Source of the DNA: Leptospira sanjuanensis | GTDB taxonomy: Bacteria; Spirochaetota; Leptospiria; Leptospirales; Leptospiraceae | Direction of reading: 5' to 3' | Assembly: GCF_022267325.1 (NCBI RefSeq) | Contig: NZ_JAIZBG010000002.1 | Coordinates: forward strand, 48,501-112,500 | Length of the DNA: 64,000 nt | Shown: one piece after another, positions 50,854-59,713 of the stretch | Numbering within the stretch: the stretch's first letter is position 1 | Layout of the letters: each line of letters starts with the position of its first letter | Notes under the pieces: generated by a model | Seen by the model: only the letters and a program-made list of their open reading frames with translations | Database searches by the model: none | What the model was told of the DNA's origin: nothing | Position numbers and translations under genes: made by a program

Positions 50854-51527
50854 TGAACAAAAAAATCTTATATTCTAGTATTTTAATTCTTTTATGTATT
50901 TTCGCGTATCTCGCTTTTTTCGAAGGAGACGGTCCGTTCGGCGGCGGAAGTTCTTCGAGTAATGATCGTTTGGCGAATGGACTCAGCCGAGACACGGTCA
51001 GCCGGGAAGAAGGCTCTCTCTTTGAATCTGGAAATTTTTTGGACTTCTCCAGTGCGAGCGAGTCGGATACAAGCGTCGTTTCGACCGGTGATACGTCCTC
51101 TGCGGAAACCGCGGGCGGTTATTCCAATCTTTCCCCCGAAGAAAAGGAACGAATCCGAAAGGAAGTCATTCAAAAAGTAAAACCTTTGGCCGACCGTTTT
51201 CCGAATAACAGCCTCATTCCGAGGGAGTTGACCAAGGAACAGGAAGAGAAGAAAAAAAAAGACGAAGAAAGAATGGATGAAGTGCGCGCGGCTCTTCTCG
51301 AAGGAAGAGAAGTCGCTAAGCCGGAAATGACGTTTTATTTGGATTCTAAGATCAAACGTTCGGACGACATGACCGAGATTCTGGAATACAGCGTGCAGTT
51401 CTTTAAGGACGCGGGAAGAAATTATCCTGCTTCTTCCCTTAAAGTGATCGAAGAACGGCTTCATTCTCTGCGTGAAAGCAAGAACGAACTTTTAAACGCA
51501 AAAAAGAATTTGGATCAACCTCAGTAA
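50853..51527 (+). CDS. Membrane-anchored Ser- and Glu-rich protein coupled to the kinase
   Basis: At 224 residues from ATG 50853, whose first base is the last base of the kinase stop codon. One N-terminal membrane helix (ILYSSILILLCIFAYLAFF) is followed by a Gly/Ser/Thr-rich linker (about 25-90), then a charged helical domain (EEKERIRKEVIQKVKPLADR; LKVIEERLHSLRESKNELL). There is no lipobox. It is probably a periplasm-facing structural or signalling partner of the kinase. The family is not recognised. Confidence 0.65.
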   Translation: MNKKILYSSILILLCIFAYLAFFEGDGPFGGGSSSSNDRLANGLSRDTVSREEGSLFESGNFLDFSSASESDTSVVSTGDTSSAETAGGYSNLSPEEKERIRKEVIQKVKPLADRFPNNSLIPRELTKEQEEKKKKDEERMDEVRAALLEGREVAKPEMTFYLDSKIKRSDDMTEILEYSVQFFKDAGRNYPASSLKVIEERLHSLRESKNELLNAKKNLDQPQ

Positions 51528-51587
51528 AAAAAAACGTCCGAACCGACCGTTCACCGATTCGGCGGAACTTCGTCCGGCATTCTTTCG

Positions 51588-52016
51588 TTACTGAACGTTG
51601 ATCTTTTGTTCCACTTTTTTCCCGTCCGCTCTTTGCGGAATCGCGAGTTTTAGAATCCCATTCTCGTATTTCGCAGTGATTTTTTCCCGGTCCGCCGTAT
51701 CGGGAAGATTGAACGAACGGCTAAAAGAAGAATAATTGTATTCCCGTTTGCTGTAGTGTTTGTCTTCCTCTTTGGATTCCGTTTTTTTCGTGGCGCTGAT
51801 CGTCAGCAAATCCCCTTCGAGATCGATCTTGAAATCCTTTTTATCCAAACCGGGTGCGGCGCATTCCAATTCGTATCCTTCTTTCGTTTTGACCACGTTC
51901 ACCGCGGGTATATGACGCACCCAATCCTTTTGCAGGAACTCGTTCCAGTTGTGGAAGAAGTGGTCCAAGCTATTCAGACTCAAAAAGGGGTCGCGAGTTT
52001 TTGCGAGACTGTTCAT
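51588..52016 (-). CDS. Small heat-shock protein (Hsp20 family)
   Basis: At 142 residues from ATG 52016, chosen because AGGAG lies 6 nt upstream; an in-frame start at 52052 has no such signal. An alpha-crystallin domain covers about 38-140, with VNVVKTKEGYELECAAPGLD, LEGDLLTISA, YSSFSRSFNLPDTADREKIT and AKYENGILKLAIPQ. The latter matches the A-x-x-x-n-GvL motif. ATP-independent chaperone of the cytosol. No heat-shock control element was identified. Confidence 0.93.
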   Translation of the reverse strand: MNSLAKTRDPFLSLNSLDHFFHNWNEFLQKDWVRHIPAVNVVKTKEGYELECAAPGLDKKDFKIDLEGDLLTISATKKTESKEEDKHYSKREYNYSSFSRSFNLPDTADREKITAKYENGILKLAIPQRADGKKVEQKINVQ

Positions 52017-52131
52017 AAAATTCTCCTTTTGTTTGAAATGATTTTGTACCATCGTTGTTTTGTTTGGTCAAGATTGGCTTGGGTAAACGGCCGGAATAAG
52101 GCGAGACCTGCAAATTTACAGGATTTTCGGA

Positions 52132-54060
52132 ATGGAAGAAACACAAAAAGAACTGAATCTCTTACGAAATGTCGTCGATTGCCTGGAAATGCTTTCCAGT
52201 TTATACGGCAAGGCCGTGGATTTGGAAGAGGCTTTGTCGAAAATTTTAGAACGTTTGTCTCAGGTTGCGAATTGTCTGTACGGCCAAGCCTGGCTTTTCG
52301 ACGAATACGCGAATTCCTTTTTGCTCGAAGCGGTTTTTCTTCCCGATCGAATCGCCTCGTTCGTTCAAGAAAATCGCATCGATTCTTCCGCTAAAGTCGC
52401 GCCAAACGGGGCGTTATACGATCAATTCTTCCGAAATTCCGAAAACACGCGAATCGTTTGGGACGTTTCGTTTACGCGGCCGCTTTCGATTCCCGAATCG
52501 CTTTCGACTCGAATCGGATCCGTTCTCGGCTTTTCGATCATTGACGGAAACGAAGTCGTGGGAGTTTTTCTTTTGTTTTTGGAAAACGGTTCGGAGCCGG
52601 GGCCGGATTTCGCGGCCGAGTTGAGCTGCGTTACGCGTCATTGGGGCGGCTTGATTTCGGAAAAACGTCTTCGCCGATCCCTGCAGGAAAGCGAAGGAAG
52701 AATGCGGAAGGTTCTCGAGAACATGCCGATTCTCTTTATGGCGGTGGACAGAGGATTCCGTCTCGTATCCTGGAATCACGAATGCGAACGCGTGATGGGA
52801 TATTCCGAAAAAGAAGTTTTTGGAAAAGAGGAATTTCTTCAGGAAAAACTTTTACCGGAATCCAATTCCGGATCTTTGATGAAGATCGATTCGAAAATTT
52901 TCGATTCCGACTTTAAGAACTGGGAACTCGAACTCATCGCCAAGGACGGAAAAACGAAGACGATCCTTTTATCCAATCTTTCCTCCGAGTTTCCTTTACC
53001 CGGTTGGGAAAAATGGTTCGTCGGTGTGGACATCACTCACACGAAAGAGATCGAACGCGAGTTAAAGGGTTCTCTAAAAGAACTGTCAGATTTTCAAACC
53101 GCGTTGAACGCGGTCTCCATCGTCGCTTTCACCGATCGAGCGGGAACGATCATCTATGTGAATCAAAACTTCTGCAATATCAGCGGCTATTCGCGGGACG
53201 AACTTCTCGGACAAAATCATCGAATCATCAATTCCGGTTATCATTCGAAAGAATTCTTCAAAGATCTTTGGAAAACGATTTCCAAGGGAAAGATCTGGAA
53301 GGGAGAAATCAAAAACAAGGCTAAGGACGGAAGATTTTATTGGGTGGATACGACGATCTCCCCGATCTTGGACGAAAACGGGAAACCGTATCAATATCTC
53401 GCGATCCGAAACGACATCACCGAACGAAAGGAAACGGAAGAGAAGGCGAGACACGCGGAGAATAATCTGAAGACGCTTCAGGATAGAATGAGTCCGCACT
53501 TCTTGTTCAATACGCTCAGCATCATTCATTCGTATCTGCAGACCAATCCCGAACTTGCGGATTCCGCGATTCTGATGCTTGCGGATAATTATCGATTTCT
53601 TACCGATCAAGCGGTCAAACAACTCGTTCCGTTCGACGTGGAATGGGAGTTTATGGAGAATTATCTTCAACTTCTCAAGCTGCGTTTTTCCGATTTTATC
53701 GACGTAAAGGTCGAGAAGATCGGAAACTTCAGCAAATGCCAGCTTCCGCCTTTGACGTTGCAGCCGATCGTCGAGAATTCCTATCTTCACGGACTGCGAA
53801 ACAAAAAAGGAAAAGGGATAATTTCCGTTCAGGCTTATATCGAAGGGACAAAAACCCATATCTTAATTCGAGACGACGGGGTCGGGCTCAAATCGGATAT
53901 GATCCATTCAAGAACCTTAACAAACATCTCGGATCGACTTAAATTTTATCTTTACGAATCCGAAGTAAAAATCGAGAATCACCCCGAAGGCGGCACGGTA
54001 GTGACCGTGACTTTTGATAAACCGAACAACGAAAAACTTTCGGATTCAATCGGAAAATGA
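52132..54060 (+). CDS. LytS-family sensor kinase with GAF and two PAS domains
   Basis: The 642-residue soluble protein has a GAF-like domain (about 20-175), PAS 1 (about 195-310), PAS 2 (about 325-440, with GTIIYVNQNFCNISGYSRDE), and a LytS/YehU-type His_kinase domain. The His_kinase domain has its phospho-acceptor in MSPHFLFNTLSIIHSYLQ and the ATPase G box RDDGVGLK. There is no membrane segment, so it senses a cytosolic signal, perhaps redox or a small ligand through the PAS/GAF domains. It overlaps its response-regulator gene by 4 nt. Confidence 0.92.
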   Translation: MEETQKELNLLRNVVDCLEMLSSLYGKAVDLEEALSKILERLSQVANCLYGQAWLFDEYANSFLLEAVFLPDRIASFVQENRIDSSAKVAPNGALYDQFFRNSENTRIVWDVSFTRPLSIPESLSTRIGSVLGFSIIDGNEVVGVFLLFLENGSEPGPDFAAELSCVTRHWGGLISEKRLRRSLQESEGRMRKVLENMPILFMAVDRGFRLVSWNHECERVMGYSEKEVFGKEEFLQEKLLPESNSGSLMKIDSKIFDSDFKNWELELIAKDGKTKTILLSNLSSEFPLPGWEKWFVGVDITHTKEIERELKGSLKELSDFQTALNAVSIVAFTDRAGTIIYVNQNFCNISGYSRDELLGQNHRIINSGYHSKEFFKDLWKTISKGKIWKGEIKNKAKDGRFYWVDTTISPILDENGKPYQYLAIRNDITERKETEEKARHAENNLKTLQDRMSPHFLFNTLSIIHSYLQTNPELADSAILMLADNYRFLTDQAVKQLVPFDVEWEFMENYLQLLKLRFSDFIDVKVEKIGNFSKCQLPPLTLQPIVENSYLHGLRNKKGKGIISVQAYIEGTKTHILIRDDGVGLKSDMIHSRTLTNISDRLKFYLYESEVKIENHPEGGTVVTVTFDKPNNEKLSDSIGK

Positions 54061-54788
54061 CTACGGGAAGAGAATGGAAAACGATGATCGTGGAAGACGA
54101 GGCTCCCACTCGGGAACTCCTCGTTAACTTTTGTTTGTCTCGTCCCGAACTCAAGCTCTGTAAGGTTGCAAAAGACGGAGAGGAAGCTCTCGAATTTCTA
54201 TTAGCCGAACCGATCGATCTCGCCTTCTTCGACATCAACCTTCCCTTGCTTTCCGGTTTGGAAATTTTGGAACGGTTGGAGGTTCCTCCGTATATCATCT
54301 TCATCACCGCGTTGAAGGACAAAGCGATCGAAGCGTTTGAGTTGGGAGCGATCGATTATCTGCTAAAACCTTTTTCGAAGGATCGCTTTTACAAAGCCGT
54401 TGACCGCGCCGTTCAGTTTCTCGATCAAAAGGTGGAACCCGCTCCCAAAAACGTATTCAACGAACACGGACTTTTCATACTCGAAAAGGAGAATCACTTT
54501 CTGATTCCGTACAAAGAGATCAATTACATCTCTTCTCGCGACAACTTCAGTCTCGTTCATACGGACGCGAGAGAATACGTCACCTATAAATCCTTGAAAA
54601 ATCTTGAAACCAAACTTCCGCCGACTCGCTTTTTAAGAATCTATAAACAATACATCATCAACCTGGAAAAACTGTCGCACCTTCAGAGCGATAATATGGG
54701 AAATTATTCCGTCTACTTAAAGGACGAAGAGGAAACACAACTCCCTGTCGGCCGCAAATACATCGCAAAGATCAAGGAGCTTCTGTAA
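54057..54788 (+). CDS. LytTR-family response regulator
   Basis: The 243-residue protein has a receiver domain with D59 in LAFFDINLPLLSGLEILERL, acidic residues in MIVEDEAP, and Lys in LLKPFSKDRF. A LytTR DNA-binding domain covers about 140-243, with INYISSRDNFSLVHTDAREY, KSLKNLETKLPPTRFLRIYK and QYIINLEKL. It is the partner of the LytS-type kinase just upstream. LytTR proteins in general bind direct repeats; no target was identified here. Confidence 0.93.
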   Translation: MTTGREWKTMIVEDEAPTRELLVNFCLSRPELKLCKVAKDGEEALEFLLAEPIDLAFFDINLPLLSGLEILERLEVPPYIIFITALKDKAIEAFELGAIDYLLKPFSKDRFYKAVDRAVQFLDQKVEPAPKNVFNEHGLFILEKENHFLIPYKEINYISSRDNFSLVHTDAREYVTYKSLKNLETKLPPTRFLRIYKQYIINLEKLSHLQSDNMGNYSVYLKDEEETQLPVGRKYIAKIKELL

Positions 54789-54913
54789 CTTAAGTACTAA
54801 GTTTCGTACAGTTTCGTCTAACGTTCAATCGTGAGATCTCCGTAAAAACCGATCCTTCTTTTTTACCCTCTCATTTCACCGAAAACCTCTCCCATTCGCA
54901 ACATCCCCCGGGG

Positions 54914-55708
54914 GTGATTGACCTGTCGTTTGGAATCGATTACGATTCTTCATCCGTGCCGGAAACTCTGCACGCCGAGACGCGATTTGTTGTAAGTGCG
55001 CGCGTTTCAAATTCGGAAAAAGCGTTCAAACGATTTATGATGAGGGAAAGAAAAGATCATAGCAAAACCATCGCCATTCGAGTGAATCGGATCGGCTTAA
55101 AGGGTGAACTGCGTCTTCCTCTTCATTCCAAATTGCTCGTGATTACGGTTTTGGGAGAGAAGGAAGGCAGACATCTGGAACGGTTCGACGCTCTTTGTAG
55201 GACTTTGTATGCGAACGGGATCGGTACTTTTTTTCTATCCGGGCTTTTGACCGAGGATGAAAAAAAAATCTCCGCAAATCTTTTCGACGAGTCCCTGCTC
55301 GCGGATCGTTTGGTCGAAGTAACGAAAAAATTAGAAGCGCTTTCCGAAACAAAAGGACTTAAGTTCGCGTATCTCGGTTTTTCCAATATCGCCGAAAGAA
55401 TCTTTCGTGCCGCTTCCACATTGAAGGGAAAAATCGAAAGTCTGATCTTAATCGGAGACGGATTACTGCCTTTGAACATCGTGTTTAGCGACGTTTCGAT
55501 TCTGAACATCATCGGCGCCCTCGATTTTAAAACGATCCAATCCAATCAAATCTTTCTGAATCGAATCGAGACTCCGTTGAAAAAATTGTATTTGATACCC
55601 GGTTCTCCGAGTCATTTTGAAGATCCGCAAAAATGGAGATTGGTGTCGGATACGGTTTTGAAATGGTTCTCTCACCCGGAACGAAGAACGCTGGAGTTCG
55701 CCGAATAA
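54914..55708 (+). CDS. Alpha/beta-hydrolase-like protein of unknown function
   Basis: The 264-residue protein from GTG 54914 (an ATG at 55037 is another possibility) reads as an alpha/beta-hydrolase core. LLVITVLGEKEGRHLERFDA matches the oxyanion strand, followed by GIGTFFLSGLL and the elbow-like LKFAYLGFSNIAERIF. However, the nucleophile position reads G-F-S-N without the canonical GxSxG. The C-terminus contains IPGSPSHFEDPQKW, where catalytic-acid/His motifs would sit. It may be a degenerate hydrolase or a dienelactone-hydrolase-like binder. The family call is tentative. Confidence 0.5.
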   Translation: MIDLSFGIDYDSSSVPETLHAETRFVVSARVSNSEKAFKRFMMRERKDHSKTIAIRVNRIGLKGELRLPLHSKLLVITVLGEKEGRHLERFDALCRTLYANGIGTFFLSGLLTEDEKKISANLFDESLLADRLVEVTKKLEALSETKGLKFAYLGFSNIAERIFRAASTLKGKIESLILIGDGLLPLNIVFSDVSILNIIGALDFKTIQSNQIFLNRIETPLKKLYLIPGSPSHFEDPQKWRLVSDTVLKWFSHPERRTLEFAE

Positions 55709-55715
55709 AGAACCC

Positions 55716-55741
55716 GAACCGGGTTCGTAAAAACCCGGTTC
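55716..55741. terminator. Bidirectional terminator
   Basis: Perfect 10-bp arms GAACCGGGTT and AACCCGGTTC flank the loop CGTAAA, between converging genes. T-runs are weak on both sides, so efficiency may be modest. Confidence 0.6.
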
Positions 55742-55749
55742 TCTGCGTT

Positions 55750-55950
55750 TCACTTCTTCATGGGGCAGGTGCTGAATCCGAATACGGAGTATAACGGACA
55801 CCATCCTAAAACACCGGTTCCTAACGGAACGAAACCCGCCACCAATAGGACCGTACCAATCACTCCCTGAGTCGCATATCCGAAACCGATGAGAGCGATT
55901 CCCAAAACGATTCGAATGATGCGGTCGATTGTTCCTTCGTTGATTTGCAT
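55750..55950 (-). CDS. DUF2892 (YgaP-like) small membrane protein
   Basis: ATG at 55950 follows AGGAG at 6-nt spacing, giving 66 residues; upstream in-frame starts lack a ribosome site. The protein has MQINEGTIDRIIRIVLGIAL, then two hydrophobic helices, and a C-terminal GWCPLYSVFGFSTCPMKK with the two cysteines typical of DUF2892 proteins (CPLY..fG..TC). In other bacteria these often accompany rhodanese or sulfur-handling proteins. It is divergent from the Crp/Fnr regulator with a 211-bp gap containing an Fnr-like palindrome. Confidence 0.85.
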   Translation of the reverse strand: MQINEGTIDRIIRIVLGIALIGFGYATQGVIGTVLLVAGFVPLGTGVLGWCPLYSVFGFSTCPMKK

Positions 55951-56028
55951 AGCCGACTCCTTGTTGTACATTAGAACTATTGGATGCTGAAAATCGAATT
56001 TCGCAAATCCGAATCGATTTTCTCGGGA

Positions 56029-56042
56029 ATGATAATTATCAT
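56029..56042. promoter_or_regulatory. Fnr/Crp-type palindrome
   Basis: ATGATAATTATCAT is a perfect 14-bp palindrome with the TGAT-N4-ATCA core of Fnr boxes. It lies in the divergent region between the DUF2892 gene and the Crp/Fnr-family gene. It could also fit part of a Fur-type A/T palindrome, so the identity of the binding protein is not settled. Confidence 0.6.
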
Positions 56043-56161
56043 CCGATTTTTCTCCTCTAAATCCGCCGAAAACCGTCCAAATCCGCCTCATACCCCGTCG
56101 CCCGTTGACGGATCGATCGAATCGGAGTATGAATGAATCACTCCGATAGAGGTAGATAAGA

Positions 56162-56848
56162 ATGAGTGCACTCAAAAAAACCTTCACACCGTTTCCAGAA
56201 AACGACGTAACCTCCGAAAAAGGTTCCTTGCGATTGGTGAATCCTTCGAGTTTCAATCAAGATAAGAAGATCAAGACTTTCGAGAAAGGAGAGGTTCTAT
56301 TTCGAGAAGGCGAATCGTCCAAAGGATTCTATATCATTCTGAAAGGAGCGGTTCGCGCTTATCGCGCTTCCAAAAACCAGGATAAACAACAGACATTCAA
56401 AATCCATTGTGTAGGAAGCTGGGTCGGATTGAGGGATTCGATCGGAGGAGGAAAGTATCTTCACAATGCGACCGCGTTGGAGGATACGGAAGTGCAATTC
56501 ATATCCGAATCGGAATTCAGACTTCTTTTGCAGGCGGATCCCGGATTTCGGGACTTGGTTTTCGATCGAATCGCGAACGAAAGCAGGGAAGCCGAAAATA
56601 AGATCTATTCGATGGGAACCCGTCAAGTGCACGCTCAGGTCGCCGAATATCTTTTAGAGAGCATGAACGAACAGGGACAGGAAATCGAATTGCCTTTTAC
56701 GCGAGAGGTTATGGCTTCGATCATCGGTGTGAAAACGGAAACTCTCGTTCGGACCCTTTCCGATTTAAAATGCAGGGGTTGGATCGAGATTGATAAGAAA
56801 AAAATCATAGTTCAAGACAAAGAGCATCTCGCCCGATTGCTGGATTGA
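56162..56848 (+). CDS. Crp/Fnr-family transcriptional regulator
   Basis: The 228-residue protein has a cNMP-binding-like domain at about 38-140 (EKGEVLFREGESSKGFYIIL) and a Crp-type HTH near 180-212 (FTREVMASIIGVKTETLVRT). The recognition helix has E and R at the positions that Fnr uses (E-T-L-V-R), consistent with TGAT-type half-sites such as the palindrome at 56029. No N-terminal Cys cluster is present, so it is unlikely to carry an Fnr-type iron-sulfur cluster; what it senses is unclear. It is followed after 21 nt by an export system it may regulate. Confidence 0.92.
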   Translation: MSALKKTFTPFPENDVTSEKGSLRLVNPSSFNQDKKIKTFEKGEVLFREGESSKGFYIILKGAVRAYRASKNQDKQQTFKIHCVGSWVGLRDSIGGGKYLHNATALEDTEVQFISESEFRLLLQADPGFRDLVFDRIANESREAENKIYSMGTRQVHAQVAEYLLESMNEQGQEIELPFTREVMASIIGVKTETLVRTLSDLKCRGWIEIDKKKIIVQDKEHLARLLD

Positions 56849-56869
56849 ATCACCGGAAACGTAAGTTAA

Positions 56870-57679
56870 ATGAATCTAATTCGAGCTTATTTTAAAATCG
56901 TAATCGGATCCCGCTGGGGACGCGTCGCACTCTTAGGAGTTTCTTCGATTATTATAATATCCGTAATTTATATAATCCTAAATAACAAACGATCCGAGTT
57001 CACTCCCAAGGTCGGACCGATCGTAGAACTGGTTTATTCGCTGGGAACGGTAAAGTCGGAACGGGTCTATCATCTCAAAATGGGCGTGACCTCCTCCGTT
57101 CGTAAGCTGTATGTGGAGGAGGGTCAGGTCGTAAAGGCCGGTCAATTGATTCTTATAACGGATTCCGGAGTTTCCTTTACCGCGCCTTTTTCCGGAACAG
57201 TCACTTCTCTCTTATTTCAGGAAGGCGAAATCGTCATGCCGGGAACGCCGGTTCTCACCATGATGGATTTGAACAAAACATACGTCCTTCTTTCCCTGGA
57301 TCAGGATTCGATGTTGCGGATTCGCACAGGACAAAAAGCGGAACTAAGCTTCGAGAATTTACGGGGAAATAAGATGCTCGGAAAGGTCAGCCGTGTTTAT
57401 CCTTCCGACGGTCAATTTTTTGTCCGCGTCGACGTGGATTCCATGCCAGAAGGAATTTTACCGGAGATGACGGCGGATGTTGCGCTGGAAGTTGCACGCA
57501 AAGAAAACGCCGTCTTGATCCCCATCAGAGCCGTTGAAAAAGGCAGAATCCGCGTTAGACGAAACGGGAAGACGTTCTGGGTGCAGGCGAACGTCGGCGC
57601 GGTCGACGGAGAGTGGTGCGAGGTCTTGGAAGATTCGGTGTTACCGACCGATACGGTCTTTTTAAACGGAGAAAAGTAA
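56870..57679 (+). CDS. HlyD/MacA-type membrane fusion protein
   Basis: The 269-residue protein has an N-terminal membrane anchor (VALLGVSSIIIISVIYIIL), a short lipoyl/beta-barrel region with VEEGQVVKAGQLI and APFSGTVTSLLFQEGEIVMP (biotinyl-lipoyl fold), and a beta-barrel end (LIPIRAVEKGRIRVRRNG). The alpha-hairpin is missing or very short, so it is a compact form. It sits 6 nt upstream of the ABC permease. It probably connects the inner-membrane ABC complex to the periplasm. Confidence 0.88.
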   Translation: MNLIRAYFKIVIGSRWGRVALLGVSSIIIISVIYIILNNKRSEFTPKVGPIVELVYSLGTVKSERVYHLKMGVTSSVRKLYVEEGQVVKAGQLILITDSGVSFTAPFSGTVTSLLFQEGEIVMPGTPVLTMMDLNKTYVLLSLDQDSMLRIRTGQKAELSFENLRGNKMLGKVSRVYPSDGQFFVRVDVDSMPEGILPEMTADVALEVARKENAVLIPIRAVEKGRIRVRRNGKTFWVQANVGAVDGEWCEVLEDSVLPTDTVFLNGEK

Positions 57680-57685
57680 ATCCAT

Positions 57686-58939
57686 ATGTTTTTTCTCGCG
57701 ATTCGGCAGTTATTAAAGAGACCTCAGCAGACTTTTCTGACTTTTTTGGGGATTCTCTTGGGAACCGCCGGGTATGTCGTTTTTTCCGGGATGATGTTGG
57801 GCTTTCAGGAATATATCACGGATCAACTCGTGAACAACGACGCGCAAATCCGCATCTCGCCCAGGGACGAAGTTTTAAAGAAGGAAAGTTTCGAAGGCAT
57901 TTTTTATCCCGATTCCACGGTACGATGGATCAATCCTCCTTCGGGAAAAACGGACTCTACTCAGCTAACAAACGTTAAAGGCTGGTTTTTGAAATTGGAT
58001 CAGGACGAACGCGTGGAAGCGTATGCCCCGCAGCTCAATAGACAACTGATCTTCAAATTCGGAAAACAGACTTTGCCCGGAAAATTGCAAGGGATCGATC
58101 CCGCTCGTCAAACCAGAGTGACGACCATCGGTAAATATGTGGAGAAAGGAAATCTCCGGGATTTGGATCGGGGAGGCGATATGATTTTTGCCGGATCCGG
58201 ATTGTTGGAGAAACTCGGCGCCGAAACCGGCGATACTCTTCAAGTGGTTACCACGAACGGCAAATTATCGAACGTCAAAGTCGGCGGAGTCTTTCGAGTC
58301 GGGAATCGAATGATCGATGATACGACCGTCTATGCCTCTCTGCGGACGGTTCAGAGGATTACGCAGTCTAACGGAGTCATTTCGGAAATAGCCGTTCGAT
58401 TGATCGACGTTTCGAAAGCGGCCGAAGTCGCAACGGAGTGGTCTTTTTTTACCAAGGACAAGGTTCAAAGCTGGGATCAGACGTACGAAAGCGTTTTGTC
58501 CGTGTTCAAAACGCAGAATATCGTAAGGAATACTACGACGTTTACGATCATACTCGTTGTCGCTTTCGGAATATACAATGTTTTGAATATGGTTGTGAAT
58601 CATAAAAAAAGGGAAATCGCGATTCTTCGATCCGTGGGTTTTGACGAAGGGGACACGATCCGACTCTTTATCATACAAGGGCTTTTGTTGGGTCTGCTCG
58701 GAGCGGCTTGCGGTCTGATTGTGGGAGCGATCGCGTGTTACGCTTTGGACGGTTATCCGATCGGCGGTAAAACGACCAAGGGACAAATGATGGTCAACGT
58801 GATGAAGATTTCTTGGGATTATACGATCTACGTTAAGGCCTTCAGCTTATCCGTAATCACGAGCGGAATCGCGGCTTATATTCCCGCTAAGTCCGCTTCG
58901 AAACTTTCTCCCGTCGAAATCATACGGGGTAGCGCATGA
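57686..58939 (+). CDS. ABC transporter permease, FtsX/MacB-like
   Basis: The 417-residue protein has an N-terminal TM helix, a large periplasmic domain (about 45-285), and a C-terminal FtsX domain with three TM helices (TFTIILVVAFGIYNVLNMV; GLLLGLLGAACGLIVGAIAC; SLSVITSGIAAYIPAKSASK) ending LSPVEIIRG. The KREIAILRSVGF coupling segment is characteristic of MacB/LolE-type permeases. These do not move substrates through the membrane but drive release or efflux of lipoproteins or peptides at the periplasmic side. It overlaps the ATPase gene by 4 nt. Confidence 0.93.
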   Translation: MFFLAIRQLLKRPQQTFLTFLGILLGTAGYVVFSGMMLGFQEYITDQLVNNDAQIRISPRDEVLKKESFEGIFYPDSTVRWINPPSGKTDSTQLTNVKGWFLKLDQDERVEAYAPQLNRQLIFKFGKQTLPGKLQGIDPARQTRVTTIGKYVEKGNLRDLDRGGDMIFAGSGLLEKLGAETGDTLQVVTTNGKLSNVKVGGVFRVGNRMIDDTTVYASLRTVQRITQSNGVISEIAVRLIDVSKAAEVATEWSFFTKDKVQSWDQTYESVLSVFKTQNIVRNTTTFTIILVVAFGIYNVLNMVVNHKKREIAILRSVGFDEGDTIRLFIIQGLLLGLLGAACGLIVGAIACYALDGYPIGGKTTKGQMMVNVMKISWDYTIYVKAFSLSVITSGIAAYIPAKSASKLSPVEIIRGSA

Positions 58940-59673
58940 GTCCGGGGCGAAATCACACGATGGAAAAGGAAGAAACCGCAGCGATCGCGTGCACTTCCTT
59001 ATCCAAACGATTCGGAGAGCCGCCCACATACGCGGTGCAGGACGCGGAGTTTCGTCTGCAACGCGGAGAGTTTGTCGCTTTAACGGGAAGATCCGGTTCC
59101 GGAAAATCCACCTTGTTGTATATGTTGAGCGGATTGGATCAGCCGAGTTCCGGAAAGGTGTTTCTGAACGGAATGGATCTATTTTCGATGCCGAGCAAGG
59201 ACGCACATATATTTCGAAATCTGAATATAGGATTCGTATTCCAATTTCATTATCTTTTACCCGAGTTGACCGCAATCGAAAACATATTGATGCCGACGCG
59301 TAAAACCGAAAAGAATATCCTTAAACGGGACGAAGCAAGGCGACTCCTATCCGAGTTCGGTTTGGAACACTGTAAGGACAAATTTCCTTCCCAAATGTCC
59401 GGGGGCGAGCAGCAAAGAACGGCAATCGCGCGGGCTTTGATCATGAATCCGATTTTTCTGTTTGCGGACGAACCGACGGGAAATTTGGACACGGCGAACG
59501 GCGACAAAGCGATGGAAATCCTGAAACGGATCAATCAGGAGAACAGAACCACCGTCGTTTTTGTGACGCACGACCCCGATTACGCCGCCTTGGCTGGACG
59601 TAGAATTAACATGGTGGATGGAAGAATCCATTCCGATTCCCTGCAAAAGATGAGTAAGGCGGTTGTCCGTTAA
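58936..59673 (+). CDS. ABC transporter ATP-binding protein, LolD/MacB-like
   Basis: The 245-residue protein has Walker A TGRSGSGKSTLLYML, the Q-loop FQFHYLLPELTAIEN, ABC signature MSGGEQQRTAIARALI, Walker B IFLFADEPTGNLD and the switch His in VVFVTHDPDYA. This sequence family is the LolD/FtsE/MacB group. With the permease and membrane fusion protein it forms a complete tripartite-like export module, co-directed after the Crp/Fnr regulator; no outer-membrane TolC-like gene is present. Confidence 0.95.
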   Translation: MSPGRNHTMEKEETAAIACTSLSKRFGEPPTYAVQDAEFRLQRGEFVALTGRSGSGKSTLLYMLSGLDQPSSGKVFLNGMDLFSMPSKDAHIFRNLNIGFVFQFHYLLPELTAIENILMPTRKTEKNILKRDEARRLLSEFGLEHCKDKFPSQMSGGEQQRTAIARALIMNPIFLFADEPTGNLDTANGDKAMEILKRINQENRTTVVFVTHDPDYAALAGRRINMVDGRIHSDSLQKMSKAVVR

Positions 59674-59713
59674 AAACGTTTTGTCCGCGTCTTCCACTTT
59701 AGAAGTTTCTAAT

